Assembly (NCBI GenBank): GCA_947503655.1
Contig: CANNEP010000016.1
Coordinates: 1 to 45,130, forward strand
Length of the DNA stretch: 45,130 nucleotides
Direction: 5' to 3'
Source: an uncultured Microbacterium sp.
Lineage (GTDB): Bacteria > Actinomycetota > Actinomycetes > Actinomycetales > Microbacteriaceae
This document shows positions 11,105-18,737 of this stretch, in pieces; within the stretch, counting starts at the first letter, position 1, and every line of letters begins with the position of its first letter. The notes under the pieces were generated by a model. That model searched no databases. It was not told the origin of the DNA and was given only the letters and a program-made list of their open reading frames with translations. A program made the position numbers and the translations under genes.

Positions 11105-11619
11105 GCCTCAGGAGCTGCCAGCGGGTCATCTGCGACCCAGAGCTCGTCGTCAGCGCGCAGCGTCTGCCATGCGGCGTACAGCACGCCGATGGCAGCACCA
11201 ACGCCGAGGATGATCGCGATGACGCTACCAGCGCTCGTGCCCTTCTTCGGTGCCGGGGCGGGTGCCGAAGCGAGCGTGAAAACGGGGCCACCGCTCGATA
11301 CGCGCTCGCGCGTCGTCTTTGCTGCGTCCCAAGCCGAGATCGCGGTGCCAACAACGCCGCCCACGACGGGCACAACGCGCTTGTCGAGGAAAGTCTTCGA
11401 CGCATTGACACCGCGGTTGACGTAGGGCGCGACGCGCTCTTCGTACTCGTGCTGCACGGTCGGAACCACCTGCTCGCGACCGTAGTGGCCGAGCTGGCGA
11501 CCAGCCTCACGCGCGACATTGGCTGCGTCCCCGAGCAGTACCTGCTGCGAAGCCCACAACTGGTTGGCTGACTGCTGAAGCTTCTTCAGTTCTTTTTTGC
11601 GCTTTCGAGTGATGTTCAC
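11101..11619 (-). CDS. Single-pass membrane protein, conserved hypothetical
   Basis: 172 residues with no recognised domain. GTG start after GGGAGGG (good ribosome binding site). A basic, coiled N-terminus (RKRKKELKKLQQSANQLW) is followed by an amphipathic region and a hydrophobic helix at about residues 127-150 (AGSVIAIILGVGAAIGVLYAAW), with an acidic C-terminus. The charge pattern suggests the N-terminal region is cytoplasmic. It overlaps the YbaK-like gene and diverges from the cyclophilin gene. Confidence 0.7.
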   Translation of the reverse strand: MNITRKRKKELKKLQQSANQLWASQQVLLGDAANVAREAGRQLGHYGREQVVPTVQHEYEERVAPYVNRGVNASKTFLDKRVVPVVGGVVGTAISAWDAAKTTRERVSSGGPVFTLASAPAPAPKKGTSAGSVIAIILGVGAAIGVLYAAWQTLRADDELWVADDPLAAPEA

Positions 11620-11721
11620 GCGAAGCCCTCCCTACCTGTGAGTTCGACTCCATCTTGTCACGTTGCCCCCTTTTCAGCGCAAGGGGTTGACTTCCTCCGC
11701 CGACTTCTCAGCGAACTCTGC

Positions 11722-11733
11722 GAGAATTAAACC
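11722..11733 (+). promoter_or_regulatory. Leaderless-type extended -10 before the cyclophilin gene
   Basis: TGC-GAGAAT (hexamer 11722-11727) is followed by six bases and the ATG at 11734. No Shine-Dalgarno is seen; TTGACT at 11687 is too far away (29-base spacer) to be its -35. Confidence 0.45.
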
Positions 11734-12291
11734 ATGGTTCTTCACAGCGCAGTAGCGACAATTCACACCAACCACGGCGACATCGTGGTCAATCTTTTCG
11801 GCGACCACGCCCCCAAAACGGTTGCCAACTTTGTGGGACTTGCTGACGGTTCGAAGGAGTGGACTGACCCCCGCACCGGTAAGCCCGGCGAGGGCGCCCT
11901 CTACAAGGATGTCATCTTCCACCGCATCATCCCGAACTTCATGATTCAGGGTGGCGACCCCCTCGGCCAGGGCATTGGTGGCCCGGGCTACAACTTCAAC
12001 GATGAGATCCACCCGGAGCTCACGTTCGCAAACCCCTACCTGCTCGCGATGGCCAACGCTGGCCTGCGCCGCAACGCCCTGACCGGCGCTGTTGAGGGCA
12101 CGAACGGTTCGCAGTTCTTCATCACGACCGACCCGACGCCGTGGCTCACCGGCAAGCACACCATCTTCGGTGAAGTTGCTGACGACGCATCGCGCGCCGT
12201 TGTTGACGCGATCGCCGTGGTTCCGACCGGTGCCAACGACCGTCCGAAGCAGGACGTCGTCATCTCGTCGATCGACGTACAGGCCGTCTAA
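11734..12291 (+). CDS. Cyclophilin-type peptidyl-prolyl cis-trans isomerase
   Basis: 185 residues, cytoplasmic (no signal peptide). The cyclophilin core is intact: FHRIIPNFMIQGGDP with the catalytic Arg, NGSQFFITT, and PWLTGKHTIFGEV with the Trp that contacts cyclosporin in other members. It catalyses proline cis-trans isomerisation during protein folding. Location between the tRNA genes and the rhomboid gene is conserved in actinobacteria. Rhomboid begins five bases after its stop. Confidence 0.93.
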   Translation: MVLHSAVATIHTNHGDIVVNLFGDHAPKTVANFVGLADGSKEWTDPRTGKPGEGALYKDVIFHRIIPNFMIQGGDPLGQGIGGPGYNFNDEIHPELTFANPYLLAMANAGLRRNALTGAVEGTNGSQFFITTDPTPWLTGKHTIFGEVADDASRAVVDAIAVVPTGANDRPKQDVVISSIDVQAV

Positions 12292-12295
12292 AGAC

Positions 12296-13165
12296 GTGTC
12301 GACGGCCGACTTCTCGCGCAATAGCGACAACTTCTGTTACCGCCACCCTGACCGGGTGAGCTTTGTGATGTGTCACCGGTGCCTGCGCACCGTCTGCCAC
12401 GAATGCCAGACACAGGGCGCCGTTGGCGTTGTGTGCCCGGAGTGCATGAAGCAGCAGAAGGCGACCCGCACCCCGGCGCAGAAGAAGGCCGAACGCCGCT
12501 GGCGAGGCGGATCTGTCGCAATGTCACCGGTGACGTCAAAGACACCGGTGACATTCGGCATCCTCGCCGTCACGATCGTGGCGTACATCGCCGCGCTGCT
12601 CATTGGGCACGATGAGGTCAACGGCGCGCTCGGTTTTCACGCGCTCGCGATTTATGAGCAGCCCTGGCGGTTGTTGACGGTCTCGCTCACGCACGCCGGC
12701 ATCTTCCACATCGGCTTCAACATGCTGGCGCTGTGGTTGATCGGGCGTAGCCTCGAACCCGTTATCGGGCCGTGGCGGTTCCTCGCGCTGTACCTGATCT
12801 CAACGGTCGGTGGCACGGCAGCCGTTGCGCTACTCGCGCCGGGCTCATTCGTCGTCGGAGCTTCCGGTGCGATCTTCGGCCTGATGGGTGCGCTCGTCGT
12901 CATTGCCCGCCGCCTGGGTAGCGATATCACCAGCATGCTCGTGCTTCTCGGCGTGAACTTCGTATACGGGCTCATCGTTGGCGGCATCTCGTGGCAGGCA
13001 CACCTCGGTGGTGTGATCGCCGGAGCCCTCGTCGGTCTCATCTACTACAGCACGCGCAAACGCTCGCAACGGGCGCTGCAGATCATTCTGTTGGTGATCG
13101 CCGCCGCCGTGTTCGTGGTGCTCTCGTATCTTCCGGTGATGCGGGTGCTGGCGGCCTTTGGGTAG
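12296..13165 (+). CDS. Rhomboid family intramembrane serine protease
   Basis: 289 residues. A GTG start at 12296 is chosen because it follows the cyclophilin stop by 4 bases and gives the conserved N-terminus; the frame is open further upstream inside the cyclophilin gene. Residues 10-55 form a Cys/His-rich B-box-like zinc site (CYRHPD, CHRC, CHEC, CPEC). Six or so membrane helices follow. The catalytic dyad is Ser in GASGAIFG and His in WQAHLGG. Rhomboids cleave membrane-embedded substrates; substrates here are unknown. Confidence 0.9.
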   Translation: MSTADFSRNSDNFCYRHPDRVSFVMCHRCLRTVCHECQTQGAVGVVCPECMKQQKATRTPAQKKAERRWRGGSVAMSPVTSKTPVTFGILAVTIVAYIAALLIGHDEVNGALGFHALAIYEQPWRLLTVSLTHAGIFHIGFNMLALWLIGRSLEPVIGPWRFLALYLISTVGGTAAVALLAPGSFVVGASGAIFGLMGALVVIARRLGSDITSMLVLLGVNFVYGLIVGGISWQAHLGGVIAGALVGLIYYSTRKRSQRALQIILLVIAAAVFVVLSYLPVMRVLAAFG

Positions 13166-13200
13166 CCGGAACCACACAGCGGCTGAGAAGGCGCGCAAAT

Positions 13201-13237
13201 GAAAAGAGGGCCAGCTCATCGAGCTGGCCCTCTTTTC
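13201..13237. terminator. Bidirectional terminator between rhomboid and crgA
   Basis: Perfect 17-bp inverted repeat with a 3-base loop. Its arms begin with GAAAAGAGGG and end with CCCTCTTTTC, so there is a T run in both directions, fitting the convergent genes. Confidence 0.85.
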
Positions 13238-13251
13238 GTCGGTAAAACCGG

Positions 13252-13329
13252 ATTCATCCACACGTTGTCCACAGATGGGGATGAATTACACCGATGTTAT
13301 TCACCGCTGTTAACAGAAGCTGTGGAGAA
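13252..13329. other. Cluster of DnaA-box-like 9-mers
   Basis: TCATCCACA (13254-13262) and the perfect actinobacterial consensus TTGTCCACA (13265-13273) lie 11 bp apart start to start. A third, TTCTCCACA, is on the minus strand at 13321-13329. An 8-bp inverted repeat ATTCATCC (13252-13259) / GGATGAAT (13279-13286) flanks the first two. The site is between the 3' ends of two convergent genes, so it is not a promoter of either. Confidence 0.55.
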
Positions 13330-13332
13330 CTC

Positions 13333-13566
13333 TTAGCGCCAGCGCATCGTCATGAGGAAGCCGATGAACGCGATGCCGAAGCCAATCACGATGTTCCAGC
13401 CGCCAATGCCGGGAATCGGGAGGGTGGAGCCGGAGAGGTAGAAGACGATGACCCAGACGAGTCCGAGCAGCAGGAAGCCGACCATGACGGGCTTGAACCA
13501 CACCGGGTTCGGTGCCGCATCGTAGTTCGCGGGATCGACGTCATCGTTTTTGGAAGCACGTGCCAT
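13333..13566 (-). CDS. crgA: Cell division protein CrgA
   Basis: 77 residues, two membrane helices (about 25-47 and 52-72). The MARASKNDDVD start, N-P-V-W-F-K-P before helix 1, N-I-V-I-G-F-G-I between helices and the M-R-W-R end are the CrgA pattern. CrgA couples FtsZ ring assembly with septal peptidoglycan proteins in mycobacteria and Streptomyces. The ATG at 13566 is preferred over an ATG three codons upstream, which lies inside the AGGATG ribosome-binding stretch. Position next to the rhomboid and pkn/pbp cluster is typical. Confidence 0.9.
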   Translation of the reverse strand: MARASKNDDVDPANYDAAPNPVWFKPVMVGFLLLGLVWVIVFYLSGSTLPIPGIGGWNIVIGFGIAFIGFLMTMRWR

Positions 13567-13609
13567 AAGGCACATCCTATCCAGTCAACCACTCCACAAC
13601 CACGTCTTG

Positions 13610-13621
13610 TACACTCAGCGT
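13610..13621 (+). promoter_or_regulatory. Leaderless-type -10 before the sortase gene
   Basis: TACACT (13610-13615), then six bases, then GTG at 13622. No Shine-Dalgarno. A -35 is not convincing. Confidence 0.45.
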
Positions 13622-14557
13622 GTGAGCGAGCCGCACCCGAACCGCAAGACGAGGCGCCGTAAAGGGCGTCGTCGCACGACGGTGACGAGCGTGCTCGGCG
13701 AGCTGATGCTGACCGCCGGCGTCGTGGTGCTCATGTTTGTTTCGTGGCAAATGTGGGTCGGCGACATGATTCAGGGCCAGCAGAGCAACCAGCTCGGCGC
13801 GGCCACCGTCGAAGAGTGGGCTGATCTGCCTGACGACGCCGTCGCGCCACCCAAGCTGGTGTTGCCCGACGATGGCGCTCCGGCCTACTACGAACCACCG
13901 GTGATGACGCCTCCGGGCTCGGGTGAGCTGTTTGCTGCGCTGCGCATTCCGCGTCTCGGCGACAACTACAACTGGCAACTGCGCGGCGGCGTGGAGACGT
14001 GGGAGAGTCTCAATATCAACGCCATCGGCCACTACCCGACGACACAGATGCCCGGCGATGTTGGTAACTTTGCCGTTGCCGGTCACCGCGGTAGCCACGG
14101 TGGGGCCTTCATGAACCTGCCCGGTATGCGCGCCGGCGACGCGGTGGTCGTTGAAACGCAAGACGGTTGGTACACGTACCGCTTCCGTAACCTCGAGTAT
14201 GTGGTGCCCTCGGCCGGGGAAGTTCTCGCTCCGGTGCCCCACGAGGCTGACCGCGTGGGCATTGGCCAGTACCTCACGATGACGACATGCTCGCCCCGCT
14301 ACGGTTGGGACGAGCGTGCCATTGGGTACGCCGAGTTCGAGTACTTCACGCCGCGCTCGGTCGGTGAGCCGGCTTCCCTTGATCCTGTGGCGCGCGCTTC
14401 CGGGCCCCGCAATCATCCGCATCTTGATTCTGCTGATCGGCGCGGCCGCTATCGTTTACGGCCTGTACTACTTTGTGTTTCCCTGGGTTGCCGAAATGAT
14501 TCCGCAGCCCGACAGTACCGTCGAATAGCGTCGCGTGTCGCGCATTCTCGTCGTTGA
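13622..14557 (+). CDS. Class E sortase with an anomalous C-terminal extension
   Basis: 311 residues as read. A basic cytoplasmic N-terminus, one membrane helix at about residues 27-45, and the sortase domain with His155 (AVAGHRGSHGGAFMNL), Cys223 (LTMTTCSPRYGWDERAIGY) and the following Arg. Class E sortases attach pilin or surface proteins to the wall in high-GC Gram-positives. The homologous part ends near EFEYFTPRSVGEPASL; the last 60 or so residues run out of frame through the complete small gene at 14364-14528 and into the next start. This tail is basic and featureless, so it is probably read-through of a lost stop or a frameshift. Confidence 0.85.
   Translation: MSEPHPNRKTRRRKGRRRTTVTSVLGELMLTAGVVVLMFVSWQMWVGDMIQGQQSNQLGAATVEEWADLPDDAVAPPKLVLPDDGAPAYYEPPVMTPPGSGELFAALRIPRLGDNYNWQLRGGVETWESLNINAIGHYPTTQMPGDVGNFAVAGHRGSHGGAFMNLPGMRAGDAVVVETQDGWYTYRFRNLEYVVPSAGEVLAPVPHEADRVGIGQYLTMTTCSPRYGWDERAIGYAEFEYFTPRSVGEPASLDPVARASGPRNHPHLDSADRRGRYRLRPVLLCVSLGCRNDSAARQYRRIASRVAHSRR
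14364..14528 (+). CDS. Small single-pass membrane protein overlapping the sortase 3' end
   Basis: 54 residues, GTG start at 14364, in the +1 frame relative to the sortase. The sequence runs from a short LILWRALPGPA stretch into a hydrophobic helix (about residues 18-38) and ends FPWVAEMIPQPDSTVE. Small proteins of this kind, with LWR-LPGP and FPWV motifs, are as I recall found between sortase and pabA-type genes in Microbacteriaceae. Its whole length is overlapped by the sortase reading frame. The next gene starts seven bases later. Confidence 0.65.
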   Translation: MSRLPLILWRALPGPAIIRILILLIGAAAIVYGLYYFVFPWVAEMIPQPDSTVE

Positions 14558-15167
14558 TAATCACGACAGTTTTGTTCACACCCTCGTGGGGTATTTGCGC
14601 CAACTCGGTGCCGACGTCACACTCGTCGAAGCCGATGCCCTAGATCCGGCGACGGTGGCCACTGAGGTCGCGACGTGGGATGGCGTGATGATTTCACCCG
14701 GACCCGGAACCCCGGAGCACGCGGGCGCATCGGTTGCGGTGGTCTCGGCGTGCGCTGTTACCCGCACCCCGCTGATCGGGGTCTGCTTGGGCCACCAGGC
14801 GATTGCCGTCGCGTACGGCGGCACCGTGACGCACGCGCCCGAACTCAAACACGGCATGGTGTCGCCCATCACCCACGATGGCGCCAGCGTATTCGCCGGC
14901 CTACCCTCGCCGCTCAACGTCGGCCGCTACCACTCCCTCGCGATCGCACCCGAGACGCTGCCCGCTGACCTGCTGATCACGGCGACCACAGACTCTGGCG
15001 TCATCATGGCGATTCGTCACCGCACGCTGCCGATTCACGGCGTGCAGTTTCATCCCGAAAGCGTGCTCACCGAGCACGGCTACGACATGCTCGCAACGTG
15101 GCTCGCAGAAACAGGTTTGCCCGAGGCGCCACAGCGGGCACAAACGTTGTCACCGCTGGGTGCTTAG
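14535..15167 (+). CDS. pabA: Class I glutamine amidotransferase, anthranilate/aminodeoxychorismate synthase component II
   Basis: 210 residues, GTG start. Catalytic Cys in GVCLGHQAI (about residue 80), His and Glu in VQFHPESVLT. It supplies ammonia from glutamine to a PabB/TrpE-type partner for p-aminobenzoate or anthranilate synthesis. The partner is not nearby, so pabA versus trpG is not decided by context. The location beside pknB is a conserved actinobacterial arrangement, where it is usually called pabA or trpG. A hairpin overlaps its stop. Confidence 0.85.
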   Translation: MSRILVVDNHDSFVHTLVGYLRQLGADVTLVEADALDPATVATEVATWDGVMISPGPGTPEHAGASVAVVSACAVTRTPLIGVCLGHQAIAVAYGGTVTHAPELKHGMVSPITHDGASVFAGLPSPLNVGRYHSLAIAPETLPADLLITATTDSGVIMAIRHRTLPIHGVQFHPESVLTEHGYDMLATWLAETGLPEAPQRAQTLSPLGA

Positions 15168-15176
15168 CCACCCAGC
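15155..15176. terminator. Hairpin between pabA and pknB 3' ends
   Basis: GCTGGGTG pairs with CACCCAGC around a 6-base loop that contains the pabA stop. There is no T run, so terminator function is uncertain; the convergent position fits a bidirectional signal. Confidence 0.4.
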
Positions 15177-15192
15177 CTCGTCACAGAGCTGA

Positions 15193-16902
15193 CTATCCGA
15201 GACCCTCGGGAATCGTGGTTCCGACGCACACGTGCAGCTGCACGGTCGACCCAATCGGCACATCGCCGACCTGATCTTGGCTCTTCACCATGGGAACATC
15301 TTCGACCGTGCACTCGATGTCGGCGAGTACCTGAACCACGAGCTTGAGCGTCGGGCCCTGCAATTCGTCAACGGCCGACGTGAGCGTAAACGTCGGTGCG
15401 TAGTTCTTGACGGTGACCTTGCCGGTCGCGATTTCAAGGTTGACGACCGTGCCCGGCTCGACCTCTTCACCCGTTGCGGGGCTCGATGAAATGACGGTGC
15501 CGGCCGCCAAATCAGGGTTATTGACACGCTTGATCGAGCCGTAGTCGAGCCCGGTCTTCGCGAGGGCCTCCTTAGCTGTTTCTTCAGCCAGATCGACGAG
15601 CGTCGGCACCGTGACCGTTGAAGCACCGGAAGACACGTAGACCGTGATCGTTTCGCCCTTGGCGACCGTCAAGCCCGCCTCCGGAACGGTGCGCACGACG
15701 TCACCCTCATCGACGCTCGAGCTCGACTCGTCGGGGCCGCGAGAGGCAACCAGGTCAAGCTCGTCGAGTGCTGCTACGGCCTCGTCATACGTCATGTTCG
15801 CGAGAGACGGCACTTCGCGAGAATTCTCTGACATACCGTCCACCGACTTAAACGACATCGCCCAAATCAACACTGACACAAGCAGCACCGAGATGACGGC
15901 GACGGTTGCCCAAATCCAGGCAACAGGCGGACCCTGTTGGGTGCGCGTGGTGCCGGTGTCTGACGACATTTGGCGCAGGCTCCGCGCCGTCTCAGCCGCT
16001 GCTCGGGGGTTGGCGCCGTACAGGTCGTTCGTCAGCTGGTCGAGCTGGCGCTGCGACGGAACCTTGCCTGCCGCCGTGCCGACAAGTGCGGTACGGAAGG
16101 TGGCCGCGTCGGGATACCGGCTGAACGGGTCTTTCGCCATGGCACGCAACACGACCGCGTCGAGTGAACGCGGAATGTGGTGGTCGATCTGGCTGGGCGG
16201 TACCGGCGTCTCGGAGACGTGCTGGTAGGCGACGGCCACGGGTGAGTCGCCACGGAACGGCTGGCGGCCCGCGAGCATTTCGTACAGCACAACACCGGTG
16301 GAGTACAGGTCGGTTCGGGCATCGACCGGCTCACCCTTCGCCTGTTCCGGGGAGAAGTAGGCGGCGGTGCCCAGAATCGATGTCGTCTCTGCCACCGTCG
16401 ACGACGAGTCAGAAACGGCGCGGGCGATACCGAAGTCCATCACCTTGACTCGACGGTCGGCGGTGATCATGATGTTGCCGGGCTTGATGTCGCGGTGAAT
16501 TACACCGGCGCGGTGAGAGTACTCCAGCGCCTCAAGAATGCCGGAGACGTAGTGCACGGCGTCATCGGGCGTGGGCCCCGCCTCGGCGATGATCTCTTTG
16601 AGGGTGCGGCCGCGCACCAGCTCCATGACGATGAACGGCGTTACGGCGCCGTCAGTGACATCTTCACCGGCGTCGTAGACACGCACGATCGAGGGGTGCG
16701 ACATGCGCGACGCTGCCTGCGCCTCCATGCGAAAGCGCGTACGAAACGTCGCGTCTCGAGAGAGATCTTTGTCGAGAATCTTGATGGCGACGGTGCGACC
16801 CAGCTTCTGATCGAAGCCTTCGTACACCGTTGCCATGCCGCCGTGGCCGATGGTTCCGTCGACGCGATAGCGCCCCGCAAGAACACGCGACTGATCGGAC
16901 AC
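15193..16902 (-). CDS. pknB: PASTA-domain Ser/Thr protein kinase PknB
   Basis: 569 residues. Cytoplasmic Hanks kinase: glycine loop GHGGMATVYE (about 19-28), Lys in VAIKIL, catalytic HRDIKPGN (about 136), DFGIA, then SPEQAKG. One membrane helix at about residues 331-353. Outside are two clear PASTA repeats, a third degenerate one, and a fourth Cys-containing module at the C-terminus; PASTA repeats bind muropeptide or lipid II. The kinase regulates growth and wall synthesis, opposed by PstP in the same operon. It is the last gene, 29 bases after the preceding kinase. Confidence 0.93.
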   Translation of the reverse strand: MSDQSRVLAGRYRVDGTIGHGGMATVYEGFDQKLGRTVAIKILDKDLSRDATFRTRFRMEAQAASRMSHPSIVRVYDAGEDVTDGAVTPFIVMELVRGRTLKEIIAEAGPTPDDAVHYVSGILEALEYSHRAGVIHRDIKPGNIMITADRRVKVMDFGIARAVSDSSSTVAETTSILGTAAYFSPEQAKGEPVDARTDLYSTGVVLYEMLAGRQPFRGDSPVAVAYQHVSETPVPPSQIDHHIPRSLDAVVLRAMAKDPFSRYPDAATFRTALVGTAAGKVPSQRQLDQLTNDLYGANPRAAAETARSLRQMSSDTGTTRTQQGPPVAWIWATVAVISVLLVSVLIWAMSFKSVDGMSENSREVPSLANMTYDEAVAALDELDLVASRGPDESSSSVDEGDVVRTVPEAGLTVAKGETITVYVSSGASTVTVPTLVDLAEETAKEALAKTGLDYGSIKRVNNPDLAAGTVISSSPATGEEVEPGTVVNLEIATGKVTVKNYAPTFTLTSAVDELQGPTLKLVVQVLADIECTVEDVPMVKSQDQVGDVPIGSTVQLHVCVGTTIPEGLG

Positions 16903-16931
16903 GGCAAACCCCCTACTGCTGTGTCACAACC

Positions 16932-18737
16932 TTACCCGTTTGGCTCATCCTGAGTCTGACCAGAACCTGTTTCTTCGCCTTCACCTTCACCTTCGGAAGG
17001 TGAAGGGCTCGGAGTGGCAGATTCGGACGGCTCGGGCTCCGGTTCGGGCTTCGGGCTGACGAGTACCTGTGCCGTCACCGCGGGAGAGATACGGGGAGCA
17101 CCATTCTCCAGGCAGACCGCAGACAGAGATGCCGTCAGGCTCGTAATGCCCGAAGGAACCGTAAACTCCTGCGACGTGACATCAAGGCCGAGGTTAGAGA
17201 ACCGCTGGTCGCCGATCACGAGGTCGAAGCCGGTGTGCGTTCCGGCACCGCAACCCGCGTAGTTGGTGAGCCAACGCACGGTGATGACATCACCTTCGGT
17301 GACGCCGGTGGGCGGAACCTCGTTGCCGTCGAGAAGGAAGATGGGGGCGCTCTCGGGTGCGGTGAGATCGCTTTCCTCGGTGTAGACCGTGAGCTGGATT
17401 GTCGACGTGATCGCGAGGTTGCCGCCGGGGGCGATCTCGTAAACCGTGCCGACCTCTTCGCCGTTCGGGTTCGAAACGCCGTCGACGCACGAAACGTTCG
17501 CGGCGGTGAACTTGTTCTCGACGAGCTTCGCGGTCGCCTCTTCACACGTCATACCGATGAGGCCGAGCTTGTCGACATCCACGAGTGGCGATGCTGTCTT
17601 CGTGGGTTTCGGGGTGGGCGTTGACGTCGACGTGTTGGTCGGCGTCGGGTCGGCCTCGCCGCCATTGCCACCCATCATCGATGCGACGGCGATGCCGAGC
17701 GCAATGAGCAGCACAGCAATGAGAGCGATGAGCGGCCACAGCCACGGGCTGCGCTTTGAGCGCTCCGAGCGATCCCGTGTTGGGGTCTCGAGAGCCGCCG
17801 TCTGCGGCAGCATCTGCGTCGCGGTTCCGCCCAGCAACTGCGTCATTTCGTCAACCGGAGCCGCAGCACCGGCGGTGACACCAGCGAGAGCCGGCACGGC
17901 AACGGCGGCAGCGGCAACGTCACCGCGAAGCAGTGCGGCGCAGGCACGAGCGACAGCAGCCGACGATGCCGGGCGGTCTTCCGGCTTCTTCGCAATCATC
18001 GCCATGACAAGGTTCTGCACGGGTGTTGCCACCGTCGGCGGCAGCGCGGGAGGCGCGTCGTTGATCTGTGCCATCGCAATGGCGACCTGCGATTCACCCG
18101 TGAACGGGCGCTTGCCTGCGAGGCACTCGTACGCGACGATGCCGAGCGAGTAGGTGTCGGTTGCGGGAGAAGCCGGGTGGCCCGAGGCCTGCTCGGGCGA
18201 CAGGTACTGCACCGTACCCATGACCTGACCGGTGGCCGTCAGCGGCACCTGGTCGGCAATACGGGCGATACCGAAGTCGGTGATCTTGACGCGGCCGTCG
18301 GGCGTGATCAGGAGGTTACCGGGCTTGATGTCGCGGTGCACGAGACCAGCGGCGTGAGCTGCCTGGAGGGCGGCAGCGGTCTGGCCGATGATGTCGAGCG
18401 TCTTGTCGGTCGACAGTGACCCTTCACGCTCCAGGACGGTTGAGAGTGCCTCGCCGGGCACAAGCTCCATCACGAGGAAGGCGCTACCGGCCTCCTCGCC
18501 GTAGTCAAAGACACTCGCGATGCCCTCGTGGTTGACGAGCGCAGCGTGACGGGCCTCGGCGCGGAAGCGTTCCAAGAACCCGGGGTCACCCATGTACTCG
18601 TCTTTGAGGATCTTGATCGCGACGGTACGCCCGATGACATGATCTGTCGCTTCCCAGACCTCACCCATACCGCCGATAGCAATCCGCGATACGAGCTCGT
18701 AACGACCGCCGAAGGTCACACCCTGTGTTGGCCTCAT
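16932..18737 (-). CDS. pknA: Ser/Thr protein kinase, PknA position, with extracellular PASTA-like domain
   Basis: 601 residues. Kinase domain with IGGMGEVWE (about 20-28), VAIKIL, HRDIKPGNLL and DFGIARIAD; SPEQASGHPAS in the activation segment. An Ala/Val-rich linker leads to a membrane helix (about 338-360), a Thr/Pro-rich stalk, one PASTA-like repeat (LGLIGMTCEEATAKLVENKF) with a Cys pair, an Ig-like stretch and a Pro/Glu/Ser tail. Mycobacterial PknA lacks an extracellular sensor, so this is a kinase in the PknA locus but with PknB-like architecture. Start overlaps the pbpA stop (ATGA). Confidence 0.88.
   Translation of the reverse strand: MRPTQGVTFGGRYELVSRIAIGGMGEVWEATDHVIGRTVAIKILKDEYMGDPGFLERFRAEARHAALVNHEGIASVFDYGEEAGSAFLVMELVPGEALSTVLEREGSLSTDKTLDIIGQTAAALQAAHAAGLVHRDIKPGNLLITPDGRVKITDFGIARIADQVPLTATGQVMGTVQYLSPEQASGHPASPATDTYSLGIVAYECLAGKRPFTGESQVAIAMAQINDAPPALPPTVATPVQNLVMAMIAKKPEDRPASSAAVARACAALLRGDVAAAAVAVPALAGVTAGAAAPVDEMTQLLGGTATQMLPQTAALETPTRDRSERSKRSPWLWPLIALIAVLLIALGIAVASMMGGNGGEADPTPTNTSTSTPTPKPTKTASPLVDVDKLGLIGMTCEEATAKLVENKFTAANVSCVDGVSNPNGEEVGTVYEIAPGGNLAITSTIQLTVYTEESDLTAPESAPIFLLDGNEVPPTGVTEGDVITVRWLTNYAGCGAGTHTGFDLVIGDQRFSNLGLDVTSQEFTVPSGITSLTASLSAVCLENGAPRISPAVTAQVLVSPKPEPEPEPSESATPSPSPSEGEGEGEETGSGQTQDEPNG

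Noticed and set aside
12092..12295. N-terminal extension of the rhomboid gene
   Set aside because: It overlaps the cyclophilin gene out of frame and has no homology; GTG 12296 gives the conserved Cys-rich start.
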